Position numbers and translations under genes: made by a program. Shown piece by piece: positions 35,259 to 45,926 of a stretch of 64,000 nt of DNA. Below the pieces are notes generated by a model. That model searched no databases and was not told the origin of the DNA. It worked only from the letters and a program-made list of their open reading frames with translations. Positions within the stretch are counted from its first letter, which is position 1. Each line of letters opens with the position of its first letter. Source of the stretch: Cryptomeria japonica (Eukaryota > Streptophyta > Pinopsida > Cupressales > Cupressaceae); NCBI RefSeq assembly GCF_030272615.1, contig NC_081414.1, forward strand, positions 2,173,501-2,237,500. The letters are read 5' to 3'.

Positions 35259-36355
35259 TGAAACACAAACACTCAATAGATCATTACAAGCATGGTTAGC
35301 AAAGTGAAATCAAATGAAAGATAAACCATGGCAGCGACCTATCGCTTTCTAAGAGATGCAAGTGTGGATTTACTCTCAGATCTAGATGAGCAACCCCAGT
35401 GACTTGACTACACCAAGACAAAGGATTTAAAATGATATGATGTGCAAGATAGATGAATGTATGATTATGCTAGATTGATCCAAGAAGCTAATTATGTTGA
35501 TGATATGCATGATTATGCTAAATGATGATGCAATTAAGATAGATGAGAGATTGAATATGCTATATGATTAAGCAATTATGCTAGAAGATGATCAAATTAA
35601 GCCAAATCTAAGATGTGATAAATGATAACAATGCTAAACTAGAATGCTAGAAATGATATGCCTATATTAACAATGCCTAATATGGGATCCTTTGTGCTCC
35701 AAAATGGAGGATATTTATAAGATTTCCAAGGCCAGGGGTGAGGTGGTAGGAATCAACGATCAAGATTGAATCTGAAGATATCAAGGGTCAAATTCAAAGA
35801 GATTGGAGAAGAGGTTGGAGGGAGGTCTTGTAATATCTGTAGTGACAAGTATCAAAGAATCTTTCTCACAAGAGGGAAAGTGTCTAAAGGAGGACACATG
35901 TGGAAAAAGTGTCATGTGTCTCAAGGGGAGAATATCCAACCTATAGGAGGTTAGGATAAGGAGGTTAGGATGTGCAAGATAGGATAGGGTTAGTTAAACC
36001 CAGGATTAGGTGGAATAGGTTAGGTTAGGGGGTGGTTAGGTTAGGTGGTTAGAAGTTAGGAGGCGTGTGGGGAATTTGAATTTAAAAATTCAAATAATAA
36101 GAAAATGCAAATTAACTTTCAACAACTCAATAATTGATTTGTTTAATTAATTAGGAGATTAGAAGAATGAATTTAATGGGAGAGGATTAATCAATTTAGA
36201 TTAATTAATCAAAGGGGATTATTGAAATGAACTTACTGAATAAATCCTTAGATTAATTGATAAGTAAATGAATGGGGAATTAAATTAGAAAGGGGGATTA
36301 ATTAAATTATTGTTTATTTAATTAATTATCTTCAAACCATTTTTAGGTGTATACA
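35259..36355 (-). repeat. Probable 3' LTR of the outer Tat-lineage element
   Basis: The right boundary is supported. On the minus strand AAAGAGGGGCAAAA precedes TGTATACACCTAAAA, closely matching the PPT and LTR start of the inner element. The left boundary at 35259 is a guess from a TG after TACCTACA. No second LTR copy is in the window to check it. Confidence 0.45.
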
Positions 36356-37776
36356 TTTTGCCCCTCTTTGAAGCGAGGTGTGATGACACGTTGATTCAAA
36401 GAATTATCAATTTGATGATGTTGATGTGATACCCCAACCATTGATTGATAAATTGTGATACGATGATGCCCCCTTGGGAGATCAATTGAGATAATTGACC
36501 TTTGGAGTGTTTGGATTCTTGCAAAATTGATTACCCGATAGATTATTGGATGATTCCTACAACTATGGTTGATGAAAGTGTGAGTTCTTTGATCACTTTG
36601 ATGTGGTGCTTGATTTGATGATTGATAGAGTTTTATTGAATTGATAAGATTGATCAGAACTGATAAGATTGATCAAAACTGATATGATTGAGGTCAAGTC
36701 TAGTTTCAGGAATGAACCCTCTTGTATAAGACAAAGATGATCAAAGCGTCTAGTTTCAAGAATGATATATCCCGCATAAGACTTGATCAAAATGTCTGGT
36801 TCCAGGAAGGATACATCTTTTATAAGACATGATAGAATGGATCAGATGAGATGGATTGATATAATCGATAAGATTGATTGGATAAAGAACTGACTTTTAG
36901 TTATATCTTGTTGCTAGAAGATTCAGATGTGTTGTTGTTGGCACATTTGAGGGAGTAGCATAAGATTCACTTTGGGTCGACAGCATCTGGAGAGAGATGA
37001 GTCATAGTTCTTATTCTATATACACCTATGATGATACATTGATGATTCCTACGATAGATTTGGCCTTGGATAAGATGAGCTTTTGTGATCCTATGCAAGA
37101 ATGAAATGCAAGCTAAATGCAAATGAAATGCAATGATGTGATCAGACCAGTCACTGGGTTATTTCTTTGTGTCATCATTGAGATTTTAAAATGTGGGAAG
37201 TGAGTGCAAACATCGATGGTATAACTGAACCATGATGACCTAGGCACTACTTTTTTTGGATTTTGATATTGCAAGTTACCATAAGCATCGAGGTATAATT
37301 TAACCAAGATGACCTGAGTGTTGTTTGCGTAAAACAGACAGTATTAACCATTTCTATATGCAAATCAGAAATATCTTTGATGATACTCCAATGATCATGT
37401 CCTGAGACAAATTTGCACATATTAATGATTAATTTATAGACAACAGACAAGAAAAATATTATGTTCCTTCCTTGTTCCTTTAGTCAGAGACATCCTGGAG
37501 TCATTCCGAAATCATGATAGCGAAAATCAAGATAGAAAAGTTGAATCATTATTGTCAAAATCATTAGTCAAAAGATATCATCCATGAAAAAGTGTGTGAT
37601 GTGCTTAGACTGACATGTGATAGCTTGATGGTTGATAAGTTGAATCTCATGTTCAACATTGGATGTGTCTTAGTTTTCACTTGACAAGTGTTGGCTAACT
37701 ATTGTTCTACCTATTGGATTAAGCTCAATACATTCAAAAAATTTGCCCCCAGCTAGGTGTGGGATTTTGCCCCCAG
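36356..37776 (-). other. 3' untranslated region of the outer Tat-lineage element
   Basis: This is non-coding sequence between the integrase end (split off to 49.67 kb by the inner insertion) and the 3' LTR. It begins with a polypurine tract complement. It contains a three-unit degenerate repeat at 36697-36835 built on GTCTAGTTTCA(A/G)GAATGA and ATAAGAC words about 60 bp apart. A phrase TAGTCAGAGACATCCTGGA at 37474 also occurs in the inner element at 40891, showing the two are related families. Confidence 0.6.
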
Positions 37777-37781
37777 CCTAG
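37777..37781. repeat. Target-site duplication of the inner Tat-like element (left copy)
   Basis: CCTAG here and at 49297-49301 directly flank the two LTRs. Confidence 0.92.
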
Positions 37782-38592
37782 TGTATATGGTGAAAATGGA
37801 TAACAATAATAACAATATTGAAAGGCTAAATAGATTCAACCACAAAACCCTAGCCTAACAACAACAAAGATCCACCATAACATATGAAGATTACCTAAGA
37901 CAATGTGAATCAAACAAAATCACAAAGATTATACCATCACATGTCCAATAAGGTTTTGATCTCCATTCTTCCTATCTCCATTGATCTTGCTTGATATATT
38001 TTCTCTCAGATTTTATGTGCACAAGAGCTCAACAAAGAACGGAATGTGGTTGCTAGTAGGATCGTATATGTCAAAAGCGTAGTGTAGTCAATTGATCAAG
38101 TAGTTAGGTAGTTAGAATGATTGATTAGAATGATTGGTTAGGGTTTGTTAATGAAGGAAGCATCTCCTTATATAGAAGACACTCTATGAAATGGAGGGAT
38201 AAGATTGAGAGGTGTAAAAGGAGGTCGGCTATGATTAGAGGGTAGGTAAAAGAAATAATAAAATAATGAAAGGGGTAGGTAGTGTATGAATTAAGAGATG
38301 AATGACATGTGTCATGGGTAGAAAAGGTTAATGACTTAATTAAATAAATAAAGATTTATTTAATTAATAGAAGAAGTGGGATAATTAAATAAATAAGATA
38401 TTTATTTAATTTAGGAAAAAGGATAATTTAAATAAATAAATGTATTTATTTAAATGAGAAATAAGGCTAGAAGAAGATAAATGAATTAATTAAATAAATA
38501 AAGATTTATTTAATTAATAGAAGAATTAAGCTTAGATAATTAAATAAATAAAATATTTATTTAAGTAGACTGGACAATTTTGGGTGTCTACA
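37782..38592 (-). repeat. 3' LTR of the inner Tat-like element
   Basis: Minus strand opens TGTAGACACCCAAAATTG and closes CACCATATACA. The first 250 bp (38336-38592) contain five successive AT-rich palindromes of the form TTAAATAAATA...TATTTATTTAA. Confidence 0.95.
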
Positions 38593-38612
38593 TTTTGCCC
38601 CTCTTTGAGACA
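38593..38612 (-). promoter_or_regulatory. Polypurine tract of the inner element
   Basis: AAAGAGGGGCAAAA on the minus strand ends at the first base of the 3' LTR. Confidence 0.85.
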
Positions 38613-39230
38613 ATGAAGCTTGTCGCGTTGTTTCAAAGAAGATAAGATGAACTGATACAGAGTTGCCCCAAGATGGGAATGATATGCCCCCTTGAGAGAT
38701 TGGATGAAAATGTCTGAAAAGATTGCAGACAATCTCTCGATAAGAAAGAGAGGCTAGAATGGACTGATCAGATAAAGTGACAGAGTCACAGGATAATGAA
38801 GACTGACTTGGGAAACGAGGGCTAGGGCAGTCTATAAGATAGACCACGAGGGAAATACATCCTCATTGTCATCTACACATCCAAGAGATCAGAGTGCAGA
38901 GCGAGATAGAGCAGCAGCAGTCAGCAGTGATGGCAATGGCTCACAGATTCAACTGCATTCGCCGATTCCAGAGGCCAGCAAAGGCAGGAGAGCCAGTAAG
39001 TACCACAAAACCTCCTTGTACTTTGATGCATTTATTGTTGTCATTAATGCATGCTAGGTAGTGTAATAAATGCGTGTTTATGTCAGGAAAATGCATTTGT
39101 GTCCAGAAATGTGAATTTTTGTCTTCTAGGTCAAATCGGCAGTTCTGTGATGAACATACGCTGTCGATTGGATAAGCTGCTGAGAGGATACACTCAAGTA
39201 GGTCCTTTAGGGAAGACTAGGATAGATCAA

Positions 39231-39442
39231 GGCACTTTGTGATGAATAGTGAGTACCAAGATATAGTACTTTGTGATGAACAGGGAGTACTAAAATATGA
39301 GCAGCACTTTGTGATGAACAGTGAGTGCAAATGTGAGCAGCACTTTGTGATGAACAGGGAGTGCCAAACACGTAGTACTTTGTGATGAATAGGGAGTACC
39401 ACTAGGATAGAAGCAACACTTTGTGATGAACAGTGAGTGTCA
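39231..39442. repeat. Tandem array of CACTTTGTGATGAACAG units
   Basis: Six units share (A/C)(C/G)(A/T)CTTTGTGATGAA(C/T)AG(G/T)GAGT with 30-40 bp spacing. The connecting bases vary. It lies in the 3' region of the inner Tat-like element, just before the mobile-domain fragment on the plus strand. Confidence 0.88.
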
Positions 39443-39465
39443 CTAGGACTGAGATGATTGATTTG

Positions 39466-40035
39466 TGTGACTACAGGAGTATTTGCCTATGCTGGAGTCA
39501 TGGGAGAGATTCCCATCGACTCAGAGGTTACGACCAAAGCTGACATTTGAGGACCGAGCTGCCATTGAGGCTATGGGATTGAGACATTCTGTATGTGCCT
39601 GAGTTTCGGGCGAACATGGGATTGCTGATTGCACTGGTGGAGAGGTGGCACTTTGAGACTTATACGTTTCATTTGTCGATGGGTGAGATGACAGTCACCC
39701 TAGAGGATGTATACAGGATTCTGAGAATACCGATCGATGGGGAGTTAGTACCCTACAATCGAGACGGAGACAGATGCACTGAGATGAATGTTCCAGGATC
39801 CGGGATTGGAGATGAGGGCTGGACGCGTGGCTTGGGATACCATGACATTGACAGGATTAGCACTACCAATAGTGTTGGCAGGAGTTATCAATGGGTTCCT
39901 CTGTCCGGATAGGGCAACACGAGGGGTGGCTACAAAGGACACAGGGGCTAGGAGAGATGATCTTGGGGTGGGTCCTTCTAAGGCTCAGACTCCGTTGAGG
40001 CCAACCAGCTCTGAGGGAGGGAGTTCATCATAGTC
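39466..40035 (+). pseudogene. Plant mobile domain (PMD-like) fragment, antisense within the inner element
   Basis: Plus-strand translation in three frame segments gives LPMLESWERFPSTQRLRPKL, then FRANMGLLIALVERWHFETY, then TFHLSMGEMTVTLEDVYRIL with IPIDG. The last segment has VAWDTMTLTGLALPIVLAG and INGFLCPDR. The order matches the aminotransferase-like plant mobile domain (PMD, MAIN-type) found in plant genes and in some Ty3/gypsy and Mutator elements. Frame changes near 39585 and 39790 and an in-frame stop at 39910 in one frame make it a relic. It runs opposite to Gag, in the 3' non-coding region, so it was probably captured or forms an independent antisense unit. Its molecular activity is unknown even in intact proteins; PMD proteins are linked to silencing and genome stability. 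Confidence 0.72.
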
Positions 40036-40138
40036 GTAGAGGGCTCCCTATGTATCAGTATTGTACCATTTTTGTATGATGATGTAGACACCTGCGGGTG
40101 ATTGTAGCCATATGATTTTGGCATCATTGTATGATGAC

Positions 40139-40173
<35 letters not shown>

Positions 40174-41807
40174 TGATTCATCTTTGCGACAACTATATGC
40201 ATGTGTACCTATGTGATGAGATGTTTCATGATGTATGTTTCTATGTGATGGTTATGATATGGATGCAAATATGTACATGAGGAAATGCAATATATTTTTT
40301 TTTTTTTGTTCTTTTATGTTTTATATGTGTATGCATGATGCAAATGTGAATGTATGTAATGCAAATGAATATGATAATGCAAATGTAAATTGTGCTAACA
40401 GGTGTTGTGTGCAAAATGTGATGCAGTTGTGATATCTATATGTATGTATGAAATGCTTATATGTGGTAATGTAGGTGAAACTACATGAAATGCAAATGTT
40501 TTTGGTGTGTCATTATACTCAGTCATGTGATAGTAGGCTACGCGGACTCGAGAAGGACGATGGAGGTCAATCAAGAAAGGGGGATGGAAGACAGAAGATA
40601 TGAAAGTGAAAGAGCTTCTTGTGCATTATCATCATTGAGCTTTATTATGGCAAAATAGGTTATGACAATCGAGGCATATGTTCAACCCAGAAAGTCATTG
40701 TACCTGTTTGCATGGAGATAAGACAGTCACAAACAAGGAATGCCCCTGTTCATACTAGACTCACAGTGTCCTCATATCCTTGGACAAGTCATAGCATTAC
40801 TAAGAGACAATCCATAGACAACAAAGAAAAATAGGTGACGATACCCCATCCTCGCCTTTCTAGTCAAAGACATCCTGGAGATAGAATCTCTAGTCAGAGA
40901 CATCCTGGAAAAGCTAAAAGACATGTCACCAAAAGATAAAATCAAAAGAAAACTAAGACTCAACACCAACATCCATTGTAGTCCTCAAATTTAGTGTCTC
41001 TTGTTACTTGTATAAGTCTTATTTGATTGTGGTCACAATGTTTACTTTCACAGAAAGGATAGATAGCACTGAACCATAATGTTGTCTGAGTCTGTTGTAA
41101 AATTTGATTTGTTGAAGCCCATTGTTGCTGCTGTGTCTCATCTGAAACTGACTGAATCCATGAAATTGATATTTTATTGTGGAGAAGATGAAACTTTATT
41201 GCGGATTTGTGATGCAAATGTTGCTTTATTGCGGATTGTGCGCGGATAGATTGAAGGAAGCTGGAAGAAACTGTACTCCTTGAAACATGTGATGTTCTTA
41301 GTTCCACACCTATTACTAGACGTAGGATTTTGCCTTAGCCACAAATAGGATCTGATTTATTATGGATGGAAAGGGATGAAAAGGGAGGTTTATTATGAAT
41401 GGCTAACCAATCTTGGATAGATCATTAACAAGCCATGATGGGAATGGGTAAGTTTATTATGAACGAATTGGTCGTGAGTGTGTGCAAAGTGAAGTGATGA
41501 AAGAGAATCCTGAAGGATGGAGGAGCAATGTCTCTATGCATGGCGCTGGTGACCCAGTTTTCACCATGGTACTTGCCCAGGGTGCCACCAAAGTGGTTTT
41601 CACCGTTGGACGAAATGTTTTTCTTTACTTTTTTCGATTTTTCAATGTTTTTTGTGTCACAAGGCGCCTATTTGCTAGGTTTTCACCAAGTAACGATTTT
41701 TTTTGTTTTATAATTTTTTTGTATTTTTGAATTTTTTGATTTTTTTTGTATTTTTTAAATTGTTTTTGATTTTTTTTGTATTTTTGAAATTAGGATATTC
41801 CAAAGAG

Positions 41808-44800
41808 CTATGTGTAGAACCTGCGAAGGTGCATGCTGTTGATAGGATCCTCCAAAGGTTCACCTTCTATAGTTGAGAGCTGATATGCCCCAGATCCATA
41901 TGCTGCTGTAATGATGTAAGGACCAAGCCAATTTGGTTCAAACTTGCCCTTCTTCTCTTTGTCTTGCTGATTTTGGGGATTTTCTCTGAGAACTAAGTCC
42001 CCTACCTCAAATGTACGAGGCTTGACTTTGTGATTGTAGTTGCATTGTTCCTTGACTGAATGATATGTAGCTCGAGTGACTGTCTTCCTTGATAAAGGAA
42101 CTGAGATAGAATTACTAGTGTGTGGACTACACAGGCCCGTATGCATGTCACCTAAAGAAGTTTGGGCATCCCTGATAACAAAGTCCTTCGAGGAAGCTCC
42201 ATTAAAGATCCATGATGTATCACCAAAAGGGGGGTGATGTGCGGAACAAGTGGATGAGTGATGAAGGCTTATGATTGTGAAAAGAAGTGAAAGTAGGATA
42301 GCATGATGGAGACTTAGGATCAACAAGTATGCTTTTTGACTTAAAATTTTAGAGCTTTTGCCCCCAGTTATTTTGATATTAGGGGAGATCAACTCTTGTT
42401 CTTTTTGCTTCATAGGATTTTGATCCTTGACTTTGATTTTTGCAGAGTCCAATAGCTTTTGATTTTGATTTGAACTAAAGGACTTTTCTTTAGTTTTGAC
42501 ATTTAGATTTTTCTTTTCAAAGCTTGATTTTTGATCCCCAATTAGTAAGGGATTTTGTAATTCTTGTTGATCCAAGTCTGGAAGTGTAGTGGAAATGGAA
42601 TGAGTGGATGAAATGGTAAAGCTATGTGAGTTCTCAAGAGGGCTGGTGATACGCTCAATAGATTCCTTTTTGGAACCATTCTTAGGACTATTGATATCAA
42701 GAGATGCTTGCACCTCTAGAGGAGATTTGCATTCAGACTTAGTAGCCACAACACTAGGTGGTTCACACCCAATTCCTTGGCATTGCAAATTTTTTGTAGG
42801 TTGTTCTTGTCTATTGAATACTTCAGCAGATAGTGGGAGTTGATCAACATGGAATATATACTCACCACATCCCATGTCTTTAAACTTGAACTTTTCTTTG
42901 ATCTCTGCTTGTTTTGATGTAGAAGCTTTTAATGATTCTGGATCCACATATGTTGAAGATGGAACAACTTCTTGATTGACTGGGATTGTTATTTCTAATC
43001 TAGGTCACAGATTATTGCAATATATGAATGGATTGGGGTCACCTTTGATAGTCACTTCAACTCCATTATGTGGGAACTTGAATCATCGATGATATGTAGA
43101 TGGTACTGCACTCATCTCATGAATCCATGGACGTCCTAGCAATATATTGTATGTGAGATCTAGGTCTAGGACTTGACAAACCACATCCTTTGTAACTGGC
43201 CCAACTCTGAGAGGTAAGGTGACTGTGCCTTTGGATGAACGCTCTTCATCATCATATGCTTTGATACTAATTTTGTTTGTAGAATTCACAGCTTTGTTGG
43301 AATATCCCAATTGTTTAATAGTACTCAATGTACAAATGTTTAGACCAGCTCCTCCATCTATCAGGACTCATTTTATTCGATGTTTGTGTATGAAGGCTTC
43401 AACGTGTAGTGGTGCATTATGTGGCTGACTTACGGAGGCGTCATCGGCTTCTGTGAAAGTAAGGGAGTGTGGAATGGAAAGGTATCCCACCATGGCTTGA
43501 AACTGGTCCACGTTCAGATCAGTAGGAATGACGGTGTCTCTCAAGGTTTTGTCAAGAATGGCTTTATGAGCAGGGGATATGCGTAAGAGCTCAAGGATGG
43601 AGATGAGCGTGGGTGTCTTCCCTAACTGTTCTACAAGGTCATACTCAGGTTTGGCTGATGAGGAGGCAGTGTTCTTGGCTAGAGCACCTTGCAAAGTGAT
43701 TTTACCTCGATGAGTTGTGACATGACATTCAGAGGTAGGTTCGGAAGAAGATCCAATGCCTTTTAGGACAATCTTGGGTCTTTGGGTAGAATTCTCAGAC
43801 GTTTTGTCCTTGATGATAATGGTAGAGACATAATTGTCCATTGAGATGTGATTGATAGTTGAATCATAGTTGTAGGATGCTCTGGTATAGTTGGTTTGAT
43901 CCTATGTGGCTTTAGCTTTTCCCTTGTCATGTTTTGGGAATGGTTCCTTAAACATCTCATGTTCTTGATTGGAGGAATGTCCCTCAATCTCAATGTCACC
44001 TCTATCAATGAGATCTTGTATGATGTTCTTCAGTCGATGACAATTTCTTGTCTTATGACCCTTGCTCTTATGAAATTCACAATACTCATCATCGTTCCAC
44101 CAATTTGGTTTAACCTTTGGTTCATATGGAGGAAAATCTGGAACTGTGATTACCTTGTTTGCCACTAGCTTCTTGAAGACTAACTCAAGTGGTTCTCCCA
44201 ATGGGGTGTACTTCCTTCGTGATCTGGAAGTTGTTTGAGTATTCACTTGATTGTTTGTAAAACTTGATCCAGAAAAAATGAATTTGGGTTGCACTGTGTT
44301 GGCATCAACAACACCATCATTGACTGTGTTCTTGTTTTTATTCCAAAATCTTGGCTTGTCTTTTCCTTTAAAGTCATCTTTGTTTTCCTTGAATATCTTG
44401 ATGACTCCTTGTTCAATTAGGACCTTTTCTGTCGCTAAGCCTTTTTCAATAACGTCCTTGAAGGTGGACAAACAAGCTTTTCTTAGATCATAGCCAATGT
44501 CTTTGTTAACATTCTGGGTGAACATTTCTACCATTTGTTTTTGTGGAATTTCACAAGAGCATCTGCTAGCTAGATTTCTCCATCTTTGTAAGAATGATGC
44601 AAAAGATTCTCCCTCTTTTTACTTGGTGTTGCACAAAGTAGTGACTGATATGTCTGTCTCTATGTTGTAGGAAAAATGTTGGATAAATGCCTCTGCTAGA
44701 TCACCCCATGACTTAATACCAGGTGGGAGTTGGGAGAACCATTCCATAGCTTGATCACCTAAGCTTTGTGGGAGTAATCTCATCAAATATGTCTCTTCTG

Positions 44801-45926
44801 CTGCTACCTCAATGCAAGCTGTGAAAAATTGTCTTATGTGTGCCTTAGGATCCCCTTTTCCTCTATACTTATCAAATTTAGGCGTCACAAAGTGTGTAGG
44901 AAAAGGAGGCATTGGAATGCTCTTGTCAAATGGATAAGGACATATGTCTCTCATTGTGTATGTTGGCTTCGGTGTATTTATGTCCTCCATTTTCTTTTGT
45001 AAGTCCCTGATTTGTTGCTCCAAATTGTTCTTAGGTGGAGATCAACTTCTTGGACCATACCCTATGCTTGAGGCACCAATTGGAGGAGAAGCATGTTGCC
45101 TATATGGATGATATTGATCATACACATGTTCATATGGAGGAGGTCTATAGTGATGTTGTGTATATGGACCACTTGGTATAGATTCATGTTGAGGAACAAA
45201 ATATCTATTTTGTCCATGTATACCATACTCTATAGGCATGTCATGTTCTAATGTGTTGCCCCCAAATTTGACATGGGGTTTCCTTGTGTCCAAATTTTGA
45301 GCATGCCTTTGAATATCCAATTGCTTTGGTGGTTGATCCTTAGCGTTGATATGTGATTGAGCATATATCTCTGCATAAGACTTCCATAATGGTCTGTGAA
45401 GGTGAGTATCATATGCTTGACCATGTGTATGTGGGACCTCTGGTTTTTGAAACAAAGATGATGGTGATTCAGGTACCATATGTGGTCCTCTATTGCCTCC
45501 ACTATTAGGTCTCCTTTGATCCATGTTGGAGTGAGTTTGTTGCAAAGGTCTATGTTCCATTATTTGAGACATGTCAAAATCATGAGGTATCTTGGCTCCA
45601 CTTTGTGCCATCATTTATAAGAAGTATTGTCTATCCCTCCTCATTATTTCCTCAACCAATCGATTGAAATGGGGATTCATAATGGATTCTTCCACATCTG
45701 CTGAATGTACTGAAAAGTTGTCCATATCATCATTGTGTGTAGCATTGTTTTTTGTAGTGTCCATGTTCTCAACATTTGGAATGTTTCTATAGGCATCCAT
45801 GTCAGGTAATGTAGTATGATCAGAATTGAAAAAGATATCATTGTCATACTCATAAGAACTCATGTTTGCGGACTCTTGAGCCTCTTTAGTTTCTCTCCTA
45901 GATTTTTGAAGACGGGTTTCAACCAT
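41808..45926 (-). pseudogene. Gag-protease polyprotein joined to an integrase C-terminal tail
   Basis: One phase runs 1372 codons from ATG 45926 to TAG 41808 with no frameshift. It is broken by stops at 45615, 45042, 44619, 43902, 43368, 43083 and 43005. The N-terminus is acidic and Asn/Asp-rich, followed by a Pro/His/Tyr-rich stretch. A Gag core (45023 to about 44530) has KFDKYRGKGDPKAHIRQF and MEWFSQLPPGIKSWGDL. A knuckle-like YCEFHKSKGHKTRNCH follows near 44090. The protease region has VLIDGGAGLNICTL after the 43368 stop, and ILLGRPWIHEM. Then, instead of RT, RNase H and integrase core, comes about 250 residues of unrecognised Ser/Lys/Gln-rich sequence. It passes in frame into an integrase tail with NHKVKPRTFEVGDLVLREN and KFEPNWLGPYII. 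That tail is closely similar to the outer element's tail at 49.7-49.9 kb. Confidence 0.85.

Noticed and set aside
35766-35954. Plus-strand ORF of 62 residues
   Set aside because: Short, isolated and inside a probable LTR.
39231-39442. CRISPR-like repeat-spacer structure
   Set aside because: Units and spacers vary in length and sequence, there are no cas genes, and the context is a plant retrotransposon.
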